64,000 nucleotides of DNA from Myxococcus virescens (lineage in GTDB: Bacteria > Myxococcota > Myxococcia > Myxococcales > Myxococcaceae). Numbering within the stretch: the stretch's first letter is position 1; every line of letters begins with the position of its first letter. The DNA lies in the NCBI RefSeq assembly GCF_900101905.1, contig NZ_FNAJ01000001.1, positions 1-64,000 on the forward strand. The letters are read 5' to 3'. The position numbers and the translations under genes were made by a program. The notes under the pieces are model-generated. The model had not been told where the DNA came from. It was given only the letters and a program-made list of their open reading frames with translations, and ran no database searches. This document shows positions 8,184 to 15,939 of this stretch, piece by piece.

Positions 8184-8498
8184 CTAGCAGCTCCGCCAGG
8201 CGTGCCCTTGGTAGGTGAGCTTCTTCTGCGGGCAGTAGTACCTGCCGTACTTCGCGCACAGGTCGTACTTGATGGAGGGAAAGGGGCCGTACCAGGTCCC
8301 GCTGCATTTGACGTTGCAACAGATGGCGGCACTCTCGACTTCGCCCTCACCGAGATACTCGGCGGGAATCCCTGGCGGGGTGGATTCCTCCTCGACCGGT
8401 TCGCCCGGCTGCGTTGCCTCTCCGTCGGCGGGTCCGCATCCCACCAGCAGCACCACGCCGGCAATCCACGCAAACCAACGTCCATGGCCATTCTTCAT
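8184..8498 (-). CDS. Cys-rich small lipoprotein, copy B
   Basis: A 104-residue lipoprotein with lipobox LLVGC, an acidic linker and a C-terminal domain aligned with copy A: AICCNVKC, GPFPSIKY, the central YDLC, YYC, and a terminal AWRSC. The start is set by a GGGAGGATTCC leader. The CCxxxC start, the aromatic GPY/FP turn and the Cys at the last residue are shared, while the linkers differ. That pattern suggests a duplicated secreted domain with conserved disulfides. Function unknown; predicted to be anchored in the envelope. Confidence 0.75.
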   Translation of the reverse strand: MKNGHGRWFAWIAGVVLLVGCGPADGEATQPGEPVEEESTPPGIPAEYLGEGEVESAAICCNVKCSGTWYGPFPSIKYDLCAKYGRYYCPQKKLTYQGHAWRSC

Positions 8499-8805
8499 GG
8501 AATCCTCCCAGGCTCAATCCAGACAAGAAGGCCGCGAGCCACCGGCCTCCTGTTCATTGGACCGAATCGAAGTTCCTGACGTTCCCGCGCCACCCCTGCG
8601 TCATTTCAAATCAGACAAGACAGACAGACTCCGTGCAGAAGCATCCAGTCCGCTGCGACTTCGCGACTGGAGCATGAAATGACATCAGCGCCTCTCAGGG
8701 CCTCAATCTCTGACGAGGCGGCATTCCGGATTCCCTCCACCCAAGAATGCGAGATGGCGCGGGCGTGGGGCACGGGGCGCACCTTCACCCGCCCACAAGC
8801 CCCCT

Positions 8806-9059
8806 CCGAAGACGGCGCTGAATGCGCTGATTGTCGGGTTCACCCATGAGCTGCGCGACGACGGAATCGTCGTCCGTGTCGTCCCCCCGGCTTCGTGGCC
8901 ACCGACCTCCATGGCCCCACCAGCGCGTTGACGACGGAAGAGGGGGCGGCGTGCGTGATGCGAGCGACCCAGCCGCCATGGTCGGCGACAGGCAGCTTCA
9001 CGATTCGCTTGCGCCCGCCCTTCGCCCCGGGCATCATTTCAGTGAACAGGTTCACCTAA
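8806..9059 (+). pseudogene. Remnant of a short-chain dehydrogenase/reductase C-terminus
   Basis: Two overlapping frames together read like the C-terminal third of an SDR enzyme. The first gives KTALNALIVGFTHELRDDG, matching the helix after the catalytic Lys and the following strand. The second gives PGFVATDL and TTEEGAACVMRA, the conserved PG-x-V-x-T-D segment and the helix after it. The frame change falls in a C-run (about 8883-8888), consistent with loss of one base. The catalytic Tyr and the Rossmann N-terminus are missing. The stop TAA at 9057 lies 14 bp before the TetR start, so this may be a former neighbour of that regulator. Confidence 0.6.
9042..9055. promoter_or_regulatory. Palindromic operator candidate for the TetR regulator
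   Basis: GTGAAC at 9042-9047 and GTTCAC at 9050-9055 form a perfect 6-bp inverted repeat with a 2-bp centre, 18 bp before the TetR start codon. Size and position fit autoregulation by a TetR dimer. Palindromes with TGAAC/GTTCA arms are known for TetR regulators of desaturases such as DesT, and the second gene here is a desaturase. Confidence 0.5.
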
Positions 9060-9073
9060 AAGAGGGGGAGGCC

Positions 9074-9823
9074 ATGGCGACGCGGAACAAGGCAGGAACG
9101 ACGGGCGGGCCCAAGCGGGGACGCCCCCGGGGTCGGACGGAGCAGGGCCACGAGACGCGCCAACGGCTGTATGCAACCGCGCTGGGGTTCATCTCCGCGC
9201 GGGGCTACGAGGCCACCCATCTGCGGGACATCGCCAAGGAGGCGGGGGTGAGCGTTGGCCTGCTGTACCGGTACTTTCCCAGCAAGCGCGCCATCGTCCT
9301 GGCGATGTACGACGAGTTGTCCTCGGCGTATGCGGCGCGCGCCGAGGCGTTGCCCGCCGGCGCCTGGCGGGAGCGCTTCCTGTTCGCGCTCCGGGCCAGC
9401 CTTGGCGTGCTCGGGCCGCACCACGAGGTGCTCAAGGCGCTGATTCCCGTGCTCGTGGGCGGAGAAGAGGACGGCCTGTTCGCGCCGCAGACGGCGTTCT
9501 CCCGGCAACGGGTCCAGGCGGTCTTTGAAGACGCCGTTGCGGGCGCCACGGATGTCCCGAGCAACGCCACGGTGGCCCATGCACTGGGCCGGCTGCTCTA
9601 CGTCGCGCACCTGGCCGTGGTGCTGTGGTGGCTGCTCGACAAGAGCCCACGTCAGCGCGCCACCGAGGGCCTGGTGTCGATGCTGGCGGGCCTGCTGCCC
9701 CCTGCAGCGCTCCTGCTCCGGCTGCCCGGTGCCGGAAGCATGGTCCTGGGCGCGGACGCCCTCTGCCGGCAGGCGCTCTTCGGCGAACCGGCGCGTGCCC
9801 AGGCGGAAGAGGTGACGCGATGA
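9074..9823 (+). CDS. TetR-family transcriptional regulator
   Basis: A 249-residue protein with a basic N-terminal tail and a TetR helix-turn-helix at about residues 25-75 (GYEATHLRDIAKEAGVSVG, then LYRYFPSKRAIV). A long helical ligand domain follows. The start at 9074 follows a strong GAGGGGGAG; the longer open frame upstream reads through the SDR remnant and is rejected. It overlaps the desaturase gene by ATGA, so the two are one transcript. It probably represses the pair and responds to an acyl or membrane-active ligand; that is inference from the partner. Confidence 0.88.
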   Translation: MATRNKAGTTGGPKRGRPRGRTEQGHETRQRLYATALGFISARGYEATHLRDIAKEAGVSVGLLYRYFPSKRAIVLAMYDELSSAYAARAEALPAGAWRERFLFALRASLGVLGPHHEVLKALIPVLVGGEEDGLFAPQTAFSRQRVQAVFEDAVAGATDVPSNATVAHALGRLLYVAHLAVVLWWLLDKSPRQRATEGLVSMLAGLLPPAALLLRLPGAGSMVLGADALCRQALFGEPARAQAEEVTR

Positions 9824-10842
9824 ATACCGCGACGCTGGGACATCCCGAGGTCTCCCTGAACGGGAAAGGCGCAGGCGGGCCGCGCGCGAGCACCGCATCC
9901 GTGGTGCCTCCCGAGGTGGGCCGCTTGCGCTTCGATGCGGCGCGGACGCTGTGGCTCTGGGGCATGCTCATCCCCGGTGTCACCGTGGGGCTCGCGGCGG
10001 CGACGCCCACCACGGTGGCGGTGTCGCTCCTGCTCACCTTCGCGACGCTCTGCCTGGGACACTCGGTGGGCCTGCATCGCGGCGTCATCCACCGCACCTA
10101 CGAGGCGGGCCCTCTCACCCGCGGCGTGCTCGCGTACCTGTTCGTGCTGAGCGGACTCGGCGGCCCCCTGTCGTGGGCACGCCTGCACGCGGTGCGCGAC
10201 TACTGGCAGAACCGCCCCGACTGTCCGCCCTACTTCGCCTATGAGCACTCGATGGCCCGCGACTTCGGCTGGAACCTGCACCTGCGCTTCGAGCCCGCGG
10301 ATGACCAGGCCCTGGCGCGGCTTCCGCCAGACGTATTGACGGACCCGTGGCTCCGCTTCCTGGAGCGAACGTGGCCGCTCCACGTGCTCGGGCTGGCGGG
10401 GGTGGTGCTCGCGGTGCTGGGCCCCGAGGCCGTGGCCCTCTGCGTTTGTGCCCGCACGGCCGCCGGCATCCTCGGACACTGGGCCGTGGGCTACGCGGCC
10501 CATGTCTGGGGAGAGCGGCGCTACGCCCTGCCGGGCGCGGCGGAGAGCGGTACGAACATCTGGGTGCTCGGCGTGCTGTCGTTCGGCGAGGGCTTCCACA
10601 ACAACCACCACGCCTTCCCAGGCTCCGCGCGCATGGGCCAGAAGGCGCACGAGCTGGACCTGGGGTGGTGGGCCATCCGAGGGCTGCGCCGGCTGGGGCT
10701 CGTGCGTGATGTACGGGAACACCCCATCCGACCACGCCCCCACACCCGAGCGCTCACTGCGAGGTCGCTTCCATCCACTGGACCACGACCTGGCACAGCG
10801 CCTTCTTCTTCGCCTTCACCTCCGCCAGGTCGCGAAGCGTGA
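9820..10842 (+). CDS. Membrane fatty-acid desaturase-like protein with a degenerate second His box
   Basis: A 340-residue membrane protein of the fatty acid desaturase superfamily, translationally coupled to the TetR gene by ATGA. His box 1 is HSVGLH (81-86) and box 3 is EGFHNNHHAFP. The middle box, normally HxxHH, reads HAVRDYWQ from residue 123 and keeps only one His; nearby YEH might compensate. Hydrophobic segments flank the boxes as expected. It may desaturate acyl chains, but the altered diiron site makes another oxidation, or an inactive enzyme, possible. The last 30 or so residues are Pro/Ser/Arg-rich and overlap the convergent gene by 89 bp. Confidence 0.8.
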   Translation: MNTATLGHPEVSLNGKGAGGPRASTASVVPPEVGRLRFDAARTLWLWGMLIPGVTVGLAAATPTTVAVSLLLTFATLCLGHSVGLHRGVIHRTYEAGPLTRGVLAYLFVLSGLGGPLSWARLHAVRDYWQNRPDCPPYFAYEHSMARDFGWNLHLRFEPADDQALARLPPDVLTDPWLRFLERTWPLHVLGLAGVVLAVLGPEAVALCVCARTAAGILGHWAVGYAAHVWGERRYALPGAAESGTNIWVLGVLSFGEGFHNNHHAFPGSARMGQKAHELDLGWWAIRGLRRLGLVRDVREHPIRPRPHTRALTARSLPSTGPRPGTAPSSSPSPPPGREA

Positions 10843-11143
10843 CGATGGCGCGGTCCGGGGCTGCCCACTGAAGCAGGCCGCTGGTGTCCTCGAAGGAGAA
10901 GCCTTGCGTCGCCTTCACCTTCGCGCCCCGGTGGAAGATGAGCTGAACGCAGTCCTTGGGCTTCAGCTTGAATGTCACCCGGTCATCGCCCTTGAAGCAG
11001 AAGCTTGGCGCGTTCCACTTGATGCGCTCCGCGATGCCTGGATGGGCGGCCAGGATGGCGGTGCGCAGGCTTTCGACTTCGTCCTTCCGGGCATGTTCGA
11101 GCTCCTGCATGAATCGCTCGACTTCTTCGGACCGGTTCGACAC
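10754..11143 (-). CDS. DUF1801 (YdhG-like) domain protein
   Basis: A 129-residue protein matching the DUF1801 fold: helical N-terminus (EEVERFMQELEH), then IKWNAPSFCFKGDDRVTFKL, a central Trp-Asn-x-Pro-Ser block typical of the family, and a basic C-terminal helix. The GTG start at 11143 is preceded by GGAGAGAGG, which favours it over the ATG at 11173. Members are iron-chaperone-like (frataxin-fold) proteins of unclear role. It converges on the desaturase gene and overlaps its 3' end. Confidence 0.8.
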   Translation of the reverse strand: MSNRSEEVERFMQELEHARKDEVESLRTAILAAHPGIAERIKWNAPSFCFKGDDRVTFKLKPKDCVQLIFHRGAKVKATQGFSFEDTSGLLQWAAPDRAIVTLRDLAEVKAKKKALCQVVVQWMEATSQ

Positions 11144-11309
11144 GCGTGTCGCCTCTCTCCAGCACCGTGACATTTCGAGCAGGCTGGTGGACGCGGCATA
11201 ACCCGGCCCATGAGCGAAGTCAGCAGCCCGCAATCCCAGGATGCAGGGCGAGTCAGGGGTCTGGTGTATGGAGCCTCCTCCCCCGCCGTACCCCCAGGAG
11301 GAATCCTCG

Positions 11310-12338
11310 ATGCGTCGTCTTGTTCCAGCCCTTCTTTCCGCGAGCCTGATGGTCGGATGTGGTCCCACCGGCTCCGAGTCCGAGTCGTCTTCTTCGTCCA
11401 CGGAGCACCAGGACGCGCCGCTCACCACCACGGACGTGGACGTGGCCCCGGAGTGTCAGGGCCTGCTCACCTTCGTCAACACGGCGTCCCTGTCCACGCT
11501 GGACGCCTACCTCCCCAGTGACGTCGCCCAGAACCTCGTCGGCTACCGCGCGACGGCGCCCTTCTCCACGTTGGCGCAGGTGTCCGGTGTCCGGGGTGTC
11601 GGTCCGGTGCGCCTGACTCAAATCGAGGGTGGCGCCCGCGCGCTGGGCTACATCACCAGCACCTGCGCCGGCATCCTGGACGAGCTCGCGCTCTCCACCG
11701 ATGACGCGGCGGCCTTGGTCAACCTGGTGAACACCATCGACAGCAGCGCGTTGTACGCCGTCCTGCCGTACGCGTGGAACGGCGCGACGAACCTCCTCAA
11801 CCTGCGGCCCTTCACGTCGGCGCAGGCCATCTCCGAGGTGACTGGCATCGGCACGGTCAGCCTGCGCAACCTCCGCAACGCGGCCACGCAGGGCTACGCC
11901 CTGACGGCGCTCATCGCCGTGCTCAACGCGCAGGAGGAGAGCCTGTGGACGTCCCGCCTGAGCCAGGACTTCGACATCCAGGACGTGATTGACGGCGCCC
12001 ACGGCAACAGCGAGTTTGAGAGCGCGCAGTGCTTCGGCATCGACCCCAGCCTCTTCCCCGCGGGTCAGGTCTGGACGGTCCGCCCCGATCTGGCCACGGG
12101 CACCGAGGTCTACAACGAGATTGAGAGCACGGTCGGCTACGCGGACCGCAACGAGCCGCTGCCGGAGCCGCTCCACACCGACGGTCTGGCGGAGCTGCAG
12201 GCGCGCACCGCCGGGCGCACCTTCAAGGGCTGCTTCATCAGCTACGGGAAGGGCCCGTGGGGCGGCATCCAGGTCAAGTTCTACGTCGACACGGTGACCG
12301 GATACCGCATCCTGTCGGAGCAGCACTGGTCGGAGTGA
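11310..12338 (+). CDS. Lipoprotein with two helix-hairpin-helix-like repeats
   Basis: A 342-residue predicted lipoprotein: signal and lipobox LMVGC, a Ser/Glu linker, then two related blocks. Block one (about 55-110) reads LLTFVNTAS, VGYRATAPFSTLAQVSGVRGVG. Block two (about 140-200) reads LVNLVNTID, LNLRPFTSAQAISEVTGIGTVS. Each has the hydrophobic, Gly-x-Gly turn pattern of helix-hairpin-helix modules, which in ComEA-like proteins bind DNA non-specifically. The last 130 residues form a separate domain with two cysteines. The start follows AGGAGGA. A terminator lies just downstream. DNA binding at the cell surface is a hypothesis. Confidence 0.75.
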   Translation: MRRLVPALLSASLMVGCGPTGSESESSSSSTEHQDAPLTTTDVDVAPECQGLLTFVNTASLSTLDAYLPSDVAQNLVGYRATAPFSTLAQVSGVRGVGPVRLTQIEGGARALGYITSTCAGILDELALSTDDAAALVNLVNTIDSSALYAVLPYAWNGATNLLNLRPFTSAQAISEVTGIGTVSLRNLRNAATQGYALTALIAVLNAQEESLWTSRLSQDFDIQDVIDGAHGNSEFESAQCFGIDPSLFPAGQVWTVRPDLATGTEVYNEIESTVGYADRNEPLPEPLHTDGLAELQARTAGRTFKGCFISYGKGPWGGIQVKFYVDTVTGYRILSEQHWSE

Positions 12339-12353
12339 GCCCGCCTTGAAGCA

Positions 12354-12380
12354 CCCCAGGCCCATCCATGGGGCCTGGGG
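12354..12380. terminator. Terminator between convergent genes
   Basis: CCCCAGGCCC at 12354-12363 pairs perfectly with GGGCCTGGGG at 12371-12380 across a 7-nt loop, 16 nt after the lipoprotein stop. It probably serves both the lipoprotein and the convergent protease gene. Confidence 0.75.
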
Positions 12381-12416
12381 GTTTCAACGGGACGTCACCA
12401 GCGAGCCTGCGCGTGA

Positions 12417-13550
12417 TTACGGAATCGTGGCCGTCACGGACACGCCCGAGTAGGACGAATAGCCGCGCACGGACACGTACCAGGTGCCAGCCTGGGGGTT
12501 GGAGAAGTTGCAGGTCTCCTCGTTGCCGGACAGATAGGGCCGGCAGTTGTAGGCGCTGGTGGTGGGCTGCGAGCCGCTGCGCACATAGAGGTCCGCGTCA
12601 CCCGAGCCCCCCGACTGCGTCACCTTGAGCGACGTCGTGCCGCTGGGGACCGTGATGGCGAAGTGCTTCCAGGTGCTGGACGAGCCGGACAGGTTCGTCT
12701 GGGCAAGCAGCGTGGTGCCGGGCGGCGGGGTCGTCCCACTGAGCTTGGAGTCGATCCAGCTCTCGAAGTGCGACACGCGCGCGTACATGCCCGGGTAGCG
12801 CGCGTCGGCGCAGCCGTAGCCCCAGCTCACGACGCCCGCGAGCTTGCGGGTGCCATTGTGATTGACGGTGAGCGGACCACCGCTGTCGCCCTGGCACGAG
12901 TCCTTGCCCGGCGCCTTGGCGCCAATCTGATCCGGGCCAATGTACTCATTGGGGTAGCTCTGCTGCGCCTCCGTGTTCGAAATCAGGTTGACGTCCACCG
13001 TGCGCAGGGTGGCGGACCCCGAACCACCGGAGGAGGTCGCACCCCAGCCCGTCACGCGCGCGACCACGGCCGGGTCGGTGGCGCCGCTCGCGGCATCCGC
13101 CGCCGAGATGCGGGGAATGGCCGCGACGGTGGTGCCATTGAGGTCCAGCGACGTGGCCAGACGGAGCAAGGCAACGTCGTTGCCGGAAGCGCCGTAATCT
13201 TCATGAATGATGGTCTGCGCCACGTTGCGCGTCTGGCCCGTGCTCGTGTTCGTGCTCGAGGTGGAGCCCGCCACGATGCTGCTGACGGCGTAACCATCCA
13301 CACAGTGCGCGGCGGTCAGAATCCAATCCTTGTTGAGGATGGAGCCACCGCACCAGTGGCCGCCGTACCGCAGGGACACCTGCCACGGATTCTCATTGAT
13401 GGTCGTGGTGGTGCCACCGACGATGTCCTGCTCGATGGTCGCCGGCGCCGCGGACTCCGCCTGCTCCTCGACCATCTCCGGACCGCAACCGACCAGCAAC
13501 GACATCGCGCCAACTGTCGACCACCGCCGCATGACCTTCACTGACATCAT
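12417..13550 (-). CDS. Trypsin-like serine protease with C-terminal PPC domain, lipoprotein signal
   Basis: A 377-residue secreted protease of family S1. A lipobox (LLVGC, Cys22) precedes a short propeptide, the activation site QDIVGG, and the trypsin domain. The triad is His82 (LTAAHC), Asp125 (NDVALLRL) and Ser223 (GDSGGP). Asp217, six residues before the Ser, predicts cleavage after Arg or Lys. Residues about 285-377 form a pre-peptidase C-terminal beta domain (DADLYVRSG, GTWYVSVRGYSSYSGV), which is often removed on secretion. GAGG precedes the start. Likely roles are predation or extracellular protein degradation. Confidence 0.92.
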   Translation of the reverse strand: MMSVKVMRRWSTVGAMSLLVGCGPEMVEEQAESAAPATIEQDIVGGTTTTINENPWQVSLRYGGHWCGGSILNKDWILTAAHCVDGYAVSSIVAGSTSSTNTSTGQTRNVAQTIIHEDYGASGNDVALLRLATSLDLNGTTVAAIPRISAADAASGATDPAVVARVTGWGATSSGGSGSATLRTVDVNLISNTEAQQSYPNEYIGPDQIGAKAPGKDSCQGDSGGPLTVNHNGTRKLAGVVSWGYGCADARYPGMYARVSHFESWIDSKLSGTTPPPGTTLLAQTNLSGSSSTWKHFAITVPSGTTSLKVTQSGGSGDADLYVRSGSQPTTSAYNCRPYLSGNEETCNFSNPQAGTWYVSVRGYSSYSGVSVTATIP

Positions 13551-13837
13551 GGAGACCTCGGGTATCTAGGGAAGACGCGAAGCGGCAAAGTGCGACTAAT
13601 CGCCTCACGCTTAAAAAACAGTAACACACGATCTTCCCCATCTACCAGCCCCCGCCCGGTTGAAGCGCGACCGCTTTCGGAGACGCTCACGCTTTGCGAC
13701 ATGCCTGTTTCATTACATCTCCGCCACACTTTGGAACGGGACGGAACGTTGATGACTTGTCATTGGAGCCGCGGGCCGAAGTGACGACGGCGACATGAAG
13801 CAGCCCGGCGGTGTGATGCGACACACCACTGGGTCTG

Positions 13838-14230
13838 TCACACCCCTGACGATGGGCAGCGCTCCCGCCGCGTGTTGCTGCACGCGGTGGCCGCGGACGA
13901 GGTGGCGCGCTCGAAGTCCGCCCCCTGCGGTGAGACATCCAGCCTCAGCAGCCTGTCATGCGTCTCCGTGTGCCCCTCCCAGCTCACCTGGGCCACGGGT
14001 CCGGGCGCGCGAACTGGACCCGTGAATCCACCAGGTGACGCATGAACGTCCGCTCCTCCTCCGTGAACAACTCTCCGGCGGGCGGCACATCCGCCGGCCC
14101 ATCTCCCGGTCATCGTTTGCGTCGGGGTAGCCCTGGCGGATGGACTCGGCGAAGGCGCCCAGGCGTTCAAGGATGGTGGCGGGGTCGATTCCGAACTGGC
14201 GTTCATCGACCGGCCCCCTGTGGTCATGCG
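13838..14230 (-). pseudogene. Decayed gene with two or more frameshifts
   Basis: Three successive minus-strand frames each read protein-like and connect end to end. The first gives VDERQFGIDPATILERLGAF and FAESIRQGYPDAND. The second, shifted by one base near 14095, gives GELFTEEERTFMRHLVDSR. The third gives VSWEGHTETHDRLLRLDVS. No single frame spans them and no start codon is convincing. The family is not recognised. Sequencing error could explain one shift but is less likely for two. Confidence 0.4.
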
Positions 14231-14399
14231 ATTGCACGTGCGACAAGTAAAGACACACGCCCGCAGAGTCCTGCGGAGAAGCCCTCATGCACCCATTCGG
14301 TCTAGATGAGCGAGCGCGAGATGGAATTGAATGGCAATTCCTGGCACTCCCCCTGCCAGAAACCCGCTTTGCTGAAGCGAACGATGGGAACACGACACC

Positions 14400-14535
14400 C
14401 GCCCCGTCCTGGAGTCGGGCAGGGCGTGGGCTCGGGCATTCCCCGCTCCCGAACCGTCAGCCGCGCCAGCGTCCGCGCGAGCCGCTCCGGATGGACGGGC
14501 TTCAGCATCTTGTTCGCGTCAACTTCCGGACACTG
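14400..14535 (-). pseudogene. Possible receiver-domain remnant
   Basis: A short minus-strand frame reads DANKMLKPVHPERLARTLAR, which resembles the last strand and helix of response-regulator receiver domains (a Lys-Pro followed by x-x-x-Arg/Leu helix). No phosphoacceptor Asp or earlier part of the domain is present. The frame runs antisense into the start of the next gene. Only a fragment can be claimed. Confidence 0.3.
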
Positions 14536-14553
14536 TGTTAGGGTGGCCGCCGC

Positions 14554-15279
14554 ATGGCGATCGAGAAGGCGCTTCTGCTCATCGCGGATATCGGCGGTTA
14601 CACCCGCTTCATGAGTCACCACCGCTTCAGCCTCGCGCACGCGCAGGAGACGGTGGCGCAGCTGCTCGAGGCCGTCATTGACGCCTCGGGCCCGCTCAAG
14701 CTCGCCAAGCTCGAAGGAGACGCGGCGTTCTTCTACGCCGTGGGCGACGATTTTCCCGGCTTCGCCCGGAAGGTCGCGGACATCCGCCGCGCCTTCGTTT
14801 CACGGCGAGAGCAGTTCATCGCCGACCGCATGTGCAAGTGCGACGGCTGCATGCAGGTCAGCTCCCTGACGCTCAAGTTCGTGGCCCACGCCGGTGAGGT
14901 CGCCTTCCAACGCGTGAAGCACCTCACCGAGCTGGCGGGCGTGGACGTCATCCTGGTGCACCGGATGCTGAAGAACGACGTCCCCGTCACGGAGTACGTC
15001 CTGATGACCGACGCCGTGCACCAGGGGCTCGCGCCGGAGCTCCGCCAGCTCACCCAGGGGCTGGAGCACGACTTCGAGGGCATGGGGCGCACGGCGACGC
15101 ACTACCTGGACCTGAACGCGTTCGTCCTCGCGGCGCCTGAGCCCGTGCGCCCGAGCCTCCCGCGCAAGCTCTGGGCCAAGCTGAAGCTAGAGCTGAGCTC
15201 GATGAAGTACGTGCTGGGCCTCAAGCAACCCTGCGAGAACTTCCGCAACGTCGAGGTCGTGGACGCCCAGAAGCCGTAA
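14554..15279 (+). CDS. DUF2652 protein, cyclase-homology-like
   Basis: A 241-residue cytoplasmic protein matching the DUF2652 family. It starts with LLIADIGGYTRFM, an Asp-Ile-x-Gly-[FY]-T block like the metal-binding motif of class III nucleotide cyclases, followed by KLEGDAAFFYAV (the second Asp-containing block). A CKCDGC motif lies near residue 90-100. The cyclase-like motifs suggest a related fold, but catalytic activity has not been established for the family as far as I know. It stands alone, downstream of a decayed region. Confidence 0.8.
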   Translation: MAIEKALLLIADIGGYTRFMSHHRFSLAHAQETVAQLLEAVIDASGPLKLAKLEGDAAFFYAVGDDFPGFARKVADIRRAFVSRREQFIADRMCKCDGCMQVSSLTLKFVAHAGEVAFQRVKHLTELAGVDVILVHRMLKNDVPVTEYVLMTDAVHQGLAPELRQLTQGLEHDFEGMGRTATHYLDLNAFVLAAPEPVRPSLPRKLWAKLKLELSSMKYVLGLKQPCENFRNVEVVDAQKP

Positions 15280-15328
15280 CGGGCGCCCGCGATTCAGGGG
15301 TGTGTGCCTCCGCGCACCATGCGGCGCG

Positions 15329-15862
15329 TTACCCTGGCGGCCGGGGCGCAACGGCCAGGACGAAGCGCGCGTAGCCAATCTCCGCCGCGTTCTTCATCAA
15401 CTCCAGGTTGACCCAGGCCACGATGTCACCGAAGGGCTTGCCTTGCAGCGGCCAACGCGTGCGCTCCGTGGAGCGGAGGTCCTCGTCGCTGAGTTGCTCG
15501 ATGGCGGCGCGCCACTCCGTGTACCGCCGCGAAATCAAGTCGCGCACGGCGTCCGCGGTACCCGGCCACTCCACCTGCTCCCGCGTCAGGGTGGCATCCC
15601 CGAACGAGTGGTTGTGAACCATGGACCACCAAAACCCCAGGTGCCACGTGAGCCAGGCCACACTCGCGGGCCCCAGGTCGTAACCTTCGTGCTCGGGCCA
15701 CTCGACATGCCACTTTCCATCCGGGCCCTGCTGGACATGGAGACCCACGGACGCGGGACGGCGCAGGCAGTCCTCCGTGGTCAATCCCTCCAGGTGATAG
15801 AGGGTGAGTGCCCAGGCGACGTCGAGTTGTCCCAGGAGCGTGTCTCGGAGTGGGTTGGACAT
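15329..15862 (-). CDS. DinB-like four-helix protein
   Basis: A 177-residue, helix-rich protein of the DinB/YfiT-like superfamily: LRDTLLGQLDVAWALTLYHL at the N-terminus, a central VAWLTWHLGFWWSMV, and a C-terminal GDIVAWVNLELMKNAAEIGY. The His in the central helix and the late helix positions resemble those used for metal binding in the superfamily. Members act as thiol-dependent transferases or have unknown functions. It is divergent from the macrodomain gene with about 80 bp between them. Confidence 0.75.
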   Translation of the reverse strand: MSNPLRDTLLGQLDVAWALTLYHLEGLTTEDCLRRPASVGLHVQQGPDGKWHVEWPEHEGYDLGPASVAWLTWHLGFWWSMVHNHSFGDATLTREQVEWPGTADAVRDLISRRYTEWRAAIEQLSDEDLRSTERTRWPLQGKPFGDIVAWVNLELMKNAAEIGYARFVLAVAPRPPG

Positions 15863-15939
15863 GGGCGCAGGATAGACCGACGTCCCGCGGACTCGACACG
15901 GAACATGCGCCAGGAATTGAAGCAGGAAGAGGGGATGAC

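Larger units (their letters stand above)
8499..9073. other. Gene-poor stretch with an SDR remnant
   Basis: No intact gene is supported here. 8499-8800 holds the divergent leader of the lipoprotein operon and no recognisable coding signal. 8806-9059 is the decayed SDR fragment listed separately. The last 30 bp carry a palindrome and the Shine-Dalgarno of the TetR gene. Confidence 0.5.
13551..14553. other. 1-kb stretch without an intact gene
   Basis: Every frame is short or shadow-like. The region holds the protease upstream sequence (13551-13800, slightly less GC-rich), a multi-frameshift gene remnant (about 13838-14230) and a small piece resembling the end of a receiver domain (about 14400-14535). 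The concentration of broken coding sequence suggests a decay or rearrangement site. Confidence 0.5.

Noticed and set aside
13801-13860. A CRP-like site formed by TGTGA and TCACA near 13810-13840
   Set aside because: The two halves are about 20 bp apart, too far for one dimer site, and no promoter context was found.
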